Under the pieces are notes generated by a model that did not search any database, was not told the origin of the DNA, and saw only the letters and a list, made by a program, of their open reading frames with translations. DNA of 64,000 bases from Spirodela intermedia (Eukaryota; Streptophyta; Magnoliopsida; Alismatales; Araceae). A program made the position numbers and the translations under genes. How positions within the stretch are numbered: the stretch's first letter is position 1; each line of letters opens with the position of its first letter. The stretch covers positions 567,501-631,500 of the forward strand of contig LR746277.1 in assembly GCA_902729315.2 (NCBI GenBank). The letters run 5' to 3'. Below, one piece after another: positions 24,265-33,044 of the stretch.

Positions 24265-25493
24265 AAACCGGAAGAATCATAATGAAATGAAGTTTATCGT
24301 AGTTTAAAATCAACAAATTATCACTAAAAAAAGGAAAATTAAGTTGAAAGCATGAAAACAAAGTTTTAATGTCACGGCGGTGATGCATTGGCGATGCACT
24401 AGAATCCTGAGTGTTTAGGAGGATCGTCGTATAGTGTCCACGGCCTCGAAGGCTCTCCTTAGACAAGGACAACGTGAGCAATCTCTAGATCTCCTTGTGA
24501 AGTCTAAAGATCAATAAAATGGGTTGTCGAATCGTCTCTAGCTGCTGTCACTCAGTAGAGCGGAAAAATGATGACTTTGCAGCTCTTTGGCAGTTATCAC
24601 CTAACGGAGAGGAGTTGGATGGAGGTGGGGCACATGTTAGGGAACTTCATCCTCAAGTCTGTGTAGCAAGAGGAGGCTCTTCATTGCATCTAGTACGCTC
24701 TCAAGAGATGGTGACTCGTCTCCTAGTAGATCATCCTTTTCTCGACGACGGCTTGTTCATCGACTAAATGGGGAGGCTTTACTTGATAGATTTGCTATCA
24801 TTTTATCACAAATCGTTCAATAATTTTAGTAACAACACTCCGTGAATCATGTTGACAAGATTTTTGCTGATGATCTAGCGATTCTGGTTGCTTAATCCTT
24901 CACTAGTGATCTGCAAGAAAGTCACGATAATCAGATAAAAATATGAATTTTGACTTTGAAAGGATTCGAACCTGCGCTAGTTGCCCCGCCACTTTTGGAA
25001 AAGTGACACAAGTTTAGTCCCACATCGGTTGTGCGTCTAATATTCAGGCAAATATATAGTAATGTTAGATTTCTAAGCAAGTCCCTTTCTCGCGCATGTA
25101 CGACCACTCCTTACCCTACAGTCGACTGACCACCAGTGACGTGGAAAGGGAGTGGCACACACATGCCTCTATCAGTCCAAGCCACTTGAGCCCCTGCTCG
25201 CGGCTCCTCCCCGACTGTGCTTTGGACATGCTTATGGGCCCAGCTGGCCGGCGGGTCCCCCCATTTTATAATATTTTTATTTTTATTTCTTTTTCTTTAT
25301 TTATCTCAAAAGTAAGACTATAAAAATCATATAAATTTATATAAAATCATATAATTACCCAAAAATTCACATTAATCAACTAAAAATAAATTTTCACACT
25401 TTAACATAAATAGAAGTCTATTTATCATGAGTTAAGACTAAAACTATATTATTTAGTAATTATTAACTCATGATAATGAAGACTTATCAAATA
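24265..25493. other. Region between heparanase-like fragment Z and the right inverted-repeat arm
   Basis: No protein family recognised; the ORF at 24519-24767 has no known resemblance. Noted signals are a B-box-like GGTTCGAATCC (minus, 24962-24972), a plant snRNA-type USE plus TATA (25017-25060), and a 13-bp inverted repeat at 25423-25435 and 25463-25475 close to the edge of the right arm. Confidence 0.5.
25017..25060 (+). promoter_or_regulatory. USE plus TATA, snRNA-type promoter candidate
   Basis: GTCCCACATCG at 25017-25027 matches the plant upstream sequence element RTCCCACATCG. A TATA-like AATATATAG begins at 25051, about 25 bp later, the spacing typical of RNA polymerase III snRNA genes. 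The DNA downstream (25080-25260) is clearly richer in GC than its surroundings and ends in CCATTTTAT. It is not a recognisable U6, U3, 7SL or MRP RNA. This motif also occurs in dispersed plant repeats, so function is unproven. Confidence 0.4.
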
Positions 25494-26140
25494 CACTCGC
25501 CGACTTGAATTGCAAGTCCGAAGAAACCCACATCGTTCACCCCCTCCCATCTAGGTCCTAGGTCAAACCTCTCATCATTCTCCTACGCTTGATGAGCCAC
25601 CCCTTACTCCATTTTCTTCTAATCCTACCCCTTATGCTACCCAATTCTTCAATCGTGCTTGTCATCATCTTGATCCCTATGATCATTATAATAACCCCAA
25701 TGATCATGATAGATGTCCACCTGCTCTTTATGATCCCTACAACCTGCATAACGGTTGTGATCAACGTTTACCCGATCTCAATAACCATTGGAATCAAATC
25801 TAGAAAAGTATTCAAGCTGATGCTCCGTATTTTGAGGGTTTTAGAGATCTTAAGGACTATCTTGATTGGGAATTCAAACTAAATAGTTATTTTAAATAGT
25901 ATGACATACTTGAGTTTAGGAAGGTTAAATTCGTAGAGATGAAATTAGGAAGACAGGTGAAGATCTTTTAGAAAAATGTTGAGTTTTCTATTCAAAATTG
26001 ACAAGAGAATTCTATACAAACTTGGGCCCAAATGAAGGATAAATTCTGTGAGAAATATGTACTTGTAGCCTACTTAGACAATCTCATTGATTAATGGTAT
26101 GTTTTAGTAAGAGAACTAATTAAAGCACAAAAATTCTAGT
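25494..26140 (+). mobile_element. Decayed Ty3/gypsy-type gag, right copy
   Basis: Plus-strand duplicate of the left gag remnant, with the same broken capsid pieces (ADAPYFEGFRDLKDYLDWEF and WAQMKDKFCEKY) and the same stops. Shared lesions show the element was already dead when the inverted repeat formed. No LTR or primer site is attached. Confidence 0.72.
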
Positions 26141-26481
26141 TTTAAAACAAATATTATGTAATAATAAAGTGGTAGGGTTTTATCACCATTTTAGATAAAA
26201 AAGTATTTAAACATTTTAGATAAACTAATAATATTTTAGTATTGTTGATAAATAAAATAAAAATATTTGACGCATATGTTTATTTTTAAGAGAGACTTAA
26301 GACTTAATTTTTACACAACAACATAAATCAAGATGGAATAGAAGTCCCAACTAGATGATAGATTCAGAAACCTTCAAGTTTCAGGACCAATCTCCAACTC
26401 ATCAAGTATTTCAACAATTATTTAATTCCACAACGGGGACAAATAGAATATTATGCTTCACTCAGGATCATATGACGGCAA

Positions 26482-26990
26482 TTAGGACATTCACATGTTG
26501 TGACGTGTAGTGAGATGATTAAATGAGCACTGTATGAGAGAGATCTAGCGGAAGATAAAAGAAGATTAGAAAGAGATCTGACCAGCCAGTAGGGTATGAC
26601 AATGATGGTGCGGTTGACGGCGAGATAATAAAGGGATAGGATGCCAACAGAATCACATCAGCACAGCCATTTTCACACGTGGGAGCTGCCAACTACTGCT
26701 AGATTAAGGGTATAAGTGTCATTGAAACACTTGCACATTTGGGATTATTAAAACAAAACGAAAAATAATATATATATATATATAAAAACAATAAAATAGT
26801 TAAATTAGTTGTTCGTTTTTAAAAGTCTCCTTTTTTCAATGTTTTGGGGTATTTATGAAGAAATCCTGGAAAAACACATCACCTGTTATGCGAAATTAGC
26901 GAATAAACCCCTCTAAAAACTAGGAATAGGAAACTGACGTAAATTGACTGCGGGGAGCTGTATAACGTAATCAGAAGCGTTATTGGGCTG
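26482..26990. other. Segment present only in the right arm, mosaic of MFS-derived pieces
   Basis: 26579-26625 resembles the reverse complement of the end of MFS exon 1 (ACCAGCCAGTAGGGTATG). 26680-26720 resembles the MFS upstream DNA (TTTCACACGTGGGAGCTGCC versus 27262). The rest is AT-rich with a TA run at 26770. It is either an insertion on the right or was deleted from the left arm. Confidence 0.6.
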
Positions 26991-27397
26991 GGTTCCTCAG
27001 ATTTTGGGCCCGAGTCGCTAGTTGTTCTCAGGAGTTTGGGCCGACCCGCTTGCTCCATCTCATTTTGGGCCGAACTAGTGATAGCGTGATGGAAGATGGA
27101 TAATAGCCTACCGGCCCATTTTCGTCTCCAAACGTGGCATCTGCTTAACCCTTCAGGTGGCAAACGTCGGCGGCAGCGTAGTTCACCAAGCATATCATTC
27201 ACTGCATTTGGCGCCCGCTAAAAGGACACGCGTCACCTAAAGAGAGGTCCGTCGGCTCATTCTCACACGCGGGGAACTGCCACTGCTATTCGATACCCTT
27301 AGCGGAAACGAGCTTCGAGCACTGCAGCGCTCTCCATTGGACCATCCCCTGCCCTATTCACTGCGTGAAGTTCTGCAGGCCGATTGGTGGGGGAAAG

Positions 27398-30358
27398 ATG
27401 CCGGCGATGGCGGTGAAGAACGGCTCTCGGCCGCCGTGGGTGGGGCTGGGGGCGGCGGTGTGGGTTCAGATGGCAGCGGGATGCGGCTACACCTTCCCTC
27501 TCTACTCTCCTGCCCTCAAGTCGGCCCTGGGACTGACGCAGCAGCAGCTCACCATCCTCGGAGTTGCCAATGACGTCGGTGAGAACATCGGTGTGCTCCC
27601 TGGGGTCCTCTGCAACCGGATACCCCCCTGGGGCATCCTGCTTGTCGGCGCTGCCTGCAGCTTTGCCGGGTTCGGCGCTCTCTGGCTCGCCGTCAGCCGC
27701 ACCGTCACCTCCATACCGTATTGGCTGGTCAGCCCTCTTTCCTAATCTTCTTTATCTTCCGCTAGTTCTCTCTCGTAAGAAATGCACAGTTAGTCATCTC
27801 TCTACTCATCGCGACCCGTGATTGTTCCAATTGCCGTTATATGATCCTGACTAAAGCATAATATTCCCTTTGTCCCAGTTGTGAAATAAAATAATTGCTG
27901 AAATACTTGATGAGTTGGAGACTGGCCCTGAAGTTTGAAGGTTTTCGAAGCTATCATCTAGTTGGGACTTCTATTCCATCTTGATTGATGCTGATATGTA
28001 AAAATTAAGTGTTCAGTCTTCCTGAATAACAAACATCTGGGCCATAGCACGAGCCACCCAGTTTTTCATAAACATCGAGCAAATTGGAATGCAATATTGC
28101 CACTAAGAGAGAATTCGACGTCCCTGAATCTTATCAGACTCCATGACCCTAAGTCTGAAGAAATATTCTGTGTATTGCCTTGACTTGATTTAAGTCAACC
28201 AATTATTCAAAAAATATTTATCTAACGGAAATAGCTACTAATATAAACTTTATTATGGAGGAGAAGATGAGGGCATCTGCGTCCTTCTGAATCTAAATCA
28301 AGGCACAAGGATTACAACTACGATTATGGAGGCTTTCATGGCAGCATATAAATAATGTTGCTTTTGAAAGGACGATAAATAACTTTCGAGCCATTTTGGT
28401 GTCATTAGTCCTTACTAGTTTATAGAATGGGTTGTAAATGATCATCATGGTAACAGAGAATGTCTGCCAACATAAATACTATATTTCTACAAATTCCATC
28501 TTCTGTAGGTGACAATTTTGTTATTTATAGATATCCTGATATCGATCACCAGTTATGGATCACATTAGCCATTATTCTTTGTGAAGTGTTACTATAATTA
28601 CACCAGTCATGGATCACAGCAGGTTCCTCGAATTACCAGAAGTTCTTACACGGAAGTCTTGTACATACAGATATGAGCTTCTGTAGCTGACAATCTTGTT
28701 ACATATAGGTATTCTGACATCGACTTCCAGCTTGTACATTCTCCATGTTATCTGGTGCTCTTACATTGAAATCCTGTATCCTACAAGTATAAATTTCTTT
28801 AGCTGATAGTCTTTTCATATATATCTTGATGTCAATTACCAGTTATGGATCGCATTGGTCGTGGCAACCAATAGCAGCGCCTGGCTGGGCACTGGCGTGG
28901 TGGTGACCAACATGAGGAACTTCCCTCTCAGCAGGGGAACAGTCGCAGGCCTCTTGAAGGGCTATGCTGGGCTCAGCGCCGCTGTCTACACTGGAATTTA
29001 CGCTGGAATCCTACACAATTCATCCACGAGCATCTTGCTTCTACTCACTCTGGGTATTCCTTTAGTCTCCATCTTGTTGATGAGTTTCGTCAGGCCATGC
29101 ACGCCAGCTTCAGGGGATAACACCACAGAAGGGGGCCATTTTCTATTCGTTCAGGCTTCCAGTGTTCTACTGGGCCTTTATCTGGTGATCACCGTTGTGC
29201 TGGATGATGCGTTTAGTTTGAATGATGCCGTCTCCTACACATTTGTGGGTGGCATGGTGCTCTTGCTCCTAGCCCCCCTCGGGATTCCATTGAAGATGAC
29301 GGTTTTCCCTGCTACGGACAAGAAGAATGGCCCCTCTGCCCCGGTAGACCCAGAGGAGCCTGAGTTGAAAGAGGTACTGTTGAGTAAGTCTTCTTCGTCG
29401 GTCATTCTCAGGAGCTCCCAGGAGCTTGACGATGCCTCTGAAATGGGCATCCTTCTTGCTGAAGGGGAGGGGGCAGTGAAGATGAAGAGAAGGCCCAGGA
29501 GAGGGGATGATTTCAGATTCCGTGAGGCCCTTGTCAAGGCTGACTTCTGGCTTCTGTTCCTGGTGTACTTCCTGGGGGTCGGCTCAGGGGTCACTGTCCT
29601 CAACAATCTGGCTCAGATTGCAACTGCCTCATATGTGGAAGATACCACTATCCTGTTGACCCTCTTCAGCTTCTGCAACTTCATTGGGCGGCTCGGTGGG
29701 GGTGTCATCTCTGAACACTTTGTCAGGTAAAACCCCAGTTGACTTTTTCTTGAAATTTTCAGAATCACTGTCTCCTTCTATCATAACTAGTTCAGGACTA
29801 TTCGATCTGTGGGTTTTCTCGGTAATAACCGGTACGAGACTATTTCTAACACTTGTGAATTGTATTGTCAGATCCAGAGCACTTCCCAGAACCATATGGA
29901 TAGCCTTCACGCAGCTGACCATGGTCTTCATCTTCCTGCTCTTTGCTTCGGCTATCAATGGGGCCCTCCATGCGTCTCTGGCCCTGCTTGGCATCTGCTA
30001 CGGTGTCCAAATCTGTATCATGGTGCCCACTGCGTCCGAGCTCTTTGGGCTGAAGCACTTTGGTGTCATCTACAATTTCCTGTCCCTGGGGAACCCCATG
30101 GGGGCCCTCTTGTTCTCCGGGCTTCTGGCAGGGTCTGTGTATGATGAAGCGGCGGCCAGGCAGCACCAAGGTGATGTGGGTCCCACTGTGGCCTCATGCG
30201 TGGGGCCCGAATGCTTCCGACTCACCTTCCTCTTGCTTGCTGCATTCTGTGGAGTGGGTTTCCTCTTGAGCTTGGTCCTGACCTTGAGAGTGAGACCGGT
30301 GTACCAGATGCTCTACTCTGGTGGCTCCTTCTCCACTGGCAGGAGCTCAGGTCACTGA
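27398..30358 (+). CDS. Nodulin-like / NFD4-type major facilitator superfamily transporter
   Basis: Three exons, 27398-27727, 28843-29726 and 29872-30358, join in frame to 566 aa, a usual length for the family. Exon 1 carries the nodulin-like N-terminus (PPWVGLGAAVWVQMAAGCGY, TFPLYSPALK). Exon 2 continues LLWIALVVATNSSAWLGTG and NMRNFPLSRGTVAGLLKGY, then a long polar loop (PEEPELKEVLLSK...) between membrane halves, and FLVYFLGVGSGVTVLNNLAQ. Exon 3 has FGVIYNFLSLGNPMGALLFS. About 12 membrane helices are expected. The transported substrate is unknown; relatives are annotated as NFD4-like or nodulin-like. The start is the first in-frame ATG (27398); 27407 is a possible alternative. Exon 1 and the upstream DNA are duplicated in inverted orientation at 17.0-17.8 kb. 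Intron 1 holds a copy of a 190-bp repeat and repeated 3' splice-site-like segments. Confidence 0.92.
27826..28018 (+). repeat. 190-bp repeat, copy 3, inside MFS intron 1
   Basis: Starts CCAATTGCCGTTATATGATC and ends near AAAAATTAAGTGTTCAGTCT. It aligns with 17811-18000 and, inverted, with 26280-26480. Its position just after exon 1 suggests that part of the intron travelled with exon 1 during the rearrangements. Confidence 0.83.
28485..28842 (+). repeat. Degenerate repeats of the MFS intron 1 acceptor region
   Basis: Three related blocks read 'CTTCTGTAG(G/C)TGACAAT...TTGTTA...ATAG...CCTGATATCGATCACCAG' (AG at 28552), '...CATCGACTTCCAG' (AG at 28730), and the true site '...TTGATGTCAATTACCAG' (AG at 28842). 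After the first, TTATGGATCACATTAGCC copies the start of exon 2. Use of the first site would soon meet a stop. Confidence 0.65.
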
Positions 30359-31326
30359 TGGTGATAACCCAGCAGGAAAAATGAGTTCTTTTTTATCTGG
30401 GTTTGGGTCTGACTCTTCCTTGATATGCTTATGAGCTTTGGTTCCTCCCCTCTGGTTAGGGGATGGACGCCTATCTGTGGCAAACAAGCTCCAAGGTGCG
30501 CCTCCTTTGGCAGAAAGGATTGATGGAGAGTGATTGCTGGAGAGAATTTTCTAGAAAACGCTTGTTGATTGGGAGTTGGTTTCATGCTGATGGGATATTT
30601 CTGAGAGGCAGGGCAATGCATTATCCCCAAAGAACAGTATTGAGCATTTCTTAATTATTAGATATAGAATATACGATGAATCTAATCTGAACCTCCATGG
30701 TGATCCACAAATTCCAGAAATTTCCTGTTTTGTAATTTTCATTTTGAATCTCATAATATTATGTAGATTAGGTGGAGGATTGTTAAAGAAATGGATTTTT
30801 TTATTTGGTTTGATTTTTTTTTTTAATATCTATGAAGATCAGGTGTAGATCAAATGTTTTATTTGGTTTTAAAAATGGAATTCTTTTCTCTCTTTTCCAT
30901 GGCTAAGAAAAGAAGAAATAATTATAAAACAATATTTCAATTAAAAAAAGGTTTAATGTTATATGAGCAAATTTGTCTTGATCCAGTATTTTCTCAAATT
31001 TATAAGGTAGATAGTTATACATAATGTTTTATCCATTATTTTTGATACTTGGTTAGTCGATCATACTTAATCTACACCATGATAATTTGAACGCATATTT
31101 ATTATGACCATTTTTTACTCGAGAAAATTAAACTAAAACTGAAAAATAATAGATCTTGTCCAGAATGATCTACTCCCAAACTCGAGAGTGGAGAAAAAAA
31201 AATGCCAGATTTTTATTCGAAGCTATTATTTGATCTTGCCAACAGATTAACACAGCAAGTAGATTATATACGAACTGGTCTGCGGGCCAGAAATAGTGGG
31301 AATCCAGGAGGAAGAAGCTCGAACAC
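30359..31326. other. Intergenic region between MFS and SAM-domain genes
   Basis: The two genes converge here. The first few hundred bases are probably MFS 3' UTR; 30740-31200 is AT-rich. Nothing else is recognised. Confidence 0.6.
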
Positions 31327-31918
31327 TCAGGTTGGCCTCAAGTCCTGGAACATGCAGTCCCACCTCCTCTCGTCGCCACCGCCATTGCCGCTGCCGCCGC
31401 CGTTCCGACGGCGACTTCCGTCGGTGAGCATCGGCTTCCCCCGTCGGAGCGGCTTTCTGCCGCCCCACTTCACGACGGCGCTGGCCCAGATCCCGCCGGG
31501 AAACGGGCTCCGGTGAGGGGCCACCAGTGCGGAAGAGGGCGGCCCCGCGCCACCGCCGCCGCCGCCGCTAGCGAGGGAGCGGAGGCAGCGGACGAGGCGC
31601 CGCCTTGCGCTGCCGGCGGCGGCGAGGAGCCTGGCCACCGGGCGGGACGGCGGCGGGTGGCGGCGCCGCAGCTCCCGGTGGGCGAGCTTGAGGATCTCCA
31701 GGCGGTGCTTGGCGATGGAGATGCCCATGCTGAGCAGGAACTCGTGGTCGAAGTGGGCGATGTCCTCTTCCTCCAGCTCGTTCTCAGCGAACAGCACGGC
31801 GTACTGGTGCGCCGCCGCCGGGTCCAGCCCCGTCCTCGACAGCCACGCCGACCACTGGACCGCCTTTCCCTCTCCCCTGCCACCCCCATAGACAGGTACC
31901 ATCGACGTTAACGCCGCC

Positions 31919-31920
<2 letters not shown>
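31327..31920 (-). CDS. SAM (sterile alpha motif) domain protein
   Basis: A single-exon gene of 197 aa, very rich in GC. Residues about 22-80 form a SAM domain: VQWSAWLSRTGLDPAAAHQY, FAENELEEEDIAHFDHEFLL, then SMGISIAKHRLEILKLAHRE. SAM domains mediate protein-protein or RNA contacts. The rest is low-complexity and basic, rich in Arg, Gly, Pro and Ser, ending in CMFQDLRPT. No signal peptide or membrane segment is seen. Similar small SAM proteins of unknown role exist in other plants. The first ATG (31920) is used; a (GA)n tract lies immediately upstream. The coding DNA is far richer in GC than its flanks. Confidence 0.88.
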
Positions 31921-31957
<37 letters not shown>

Positions 31958-31984
31958 AGAGAGGAAGGGAGAGAGGAAGGGAGT
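31919..31984. repeat. (GA)n tract at the SAM-gene start
   Basis: GA dinucleotides followed by GGGA/GGAA variants lie directly upstream of the SAM-gene ATG, so they are probably in the 5' UTR or core promoter. Confidence 0.88.
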
Positions 31985-33013
31985 GGTGATGAGGAGAAGA
32001 GAATGAGGGGAGGAAGATGGTGACGGCGACCCGAGGTTCTTCAATTATGGGGGGAGATTTAGCTGGTGGTGAGCTCCGAATGTCTTGTAGCAACAGCAAC
32101 AGCTGTAACTGTAGTGGAAGGAGAAGCCGATGAGAGAGAAGACTGTTTCTTACGGGTTAAAGAAACCCACGGATGACCAGCAGCACCTCTTTCATCACCC
32201 GAGCACCCACCCCGAAGATAAATGACGTAGAGGTGGTGGAATCTCTCTCTCTCTCTCTACTCATAGCTACCGTCACTGACTCGAAGTTAAATGATGTGGG
32301 GCTGGTGGAAGGTACTCTATACATCTAACCTCCCGTTCTCTCTCTTTCCCTCTCTCTCTATTCTCTGTCCCTCTCTCTCTACTCTCTGTCCCTCTTTCTA
32401 GATCTATAATAAAAAAAATATTCAGCATTTTACACATAATTCTTCTATTTATAGAATAATTTCCGTACGTTAATTAAAATAATAATAATTTACCTAATAT
32501 AGTCTAAATTCTTTTGGGTAAGGTTACCATCCCATGTGACCGACCACAGACTTTGAAGGCGTGCACACGTGGAAGACGGATCTTTTTGTCGCTTCCGATG
32601 ACGACAAAATCTAGTCGTTTTGCAGAAAAACATATATTATTTTGTTTCTTCTTGATGCCCCTTAAAATATTGCTCATTCATCCCTGTGCGCTTTAAATAA
32701 AGTACGTGTTCCGAGTGTGGGGTCCACCATTTCTGGCTCAGCACACTCCTGATCGTCCGATCAGAATCCTAGATTCTATCTAGGGTGACAATTTTCAATC
32801 TCTACCAAATTTTAGGTCAGTAAATATTGTCATTTAATTTTGATATCAATTTTTCAAAGTTTTTGAGACTCCAATTGGGTTTTGATGTACGCCGAGATGG
32901 GGAAAGGAGGATCTACCCACCAATTTAAGTCGACTTAGATTTTTGGCAAGTTGACTTTTATTTTGGCGAATCCATCCTTTAAACTATTTATCGTATTATA
33001 GATAAGTATATCA

Positions 33014-33044
<31 letters not shown>

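Larger units (their letters stand above)
25494..27745 (+). repeat. Right arm of the large inverted repeat
   Basis: Counterpart of 17050-18803. It contains the gag remnant (25494-26140), inverted 190-bp repeat copy 2 (about 26280-26480), an extra 0.5 kb (26482-26990), and then the upstream DNA and exon 1 of the intact MFS gene. The repeat ends soon after the exon 1 donor, so only promoter and exon 1 of that gene were duplicated. Confidence 0.88.

Noticed and set aside
24962-24972. tRNA gene suggested by a B-box (GGTTCGAATCC, minus strand)
   Set aside because: The T stem is only partly paired and no acceptor stem or proper A box was found at tRNA spacing; perhaps a decayed tRNA-derived repeat.
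25082-25110. U2 snRNA start suggested by CCTTTCTCG after the USE/TATA
   Set aside because: The invariant GGCC...GGC hairpin and the branch-site-recognition region of U2 do not follow.
29235-30169. Long minus-strand ORFs
   Set aside because: Shadows of MFS exons 2 and 3 with no family resemblance.
31470-31911. Long ORFs in other frames of the SAM gene
   Set aside because: GC-rich shadow frames composed of Arg, Ala and Ser runs; only the SAM-containing frame is recognisable.
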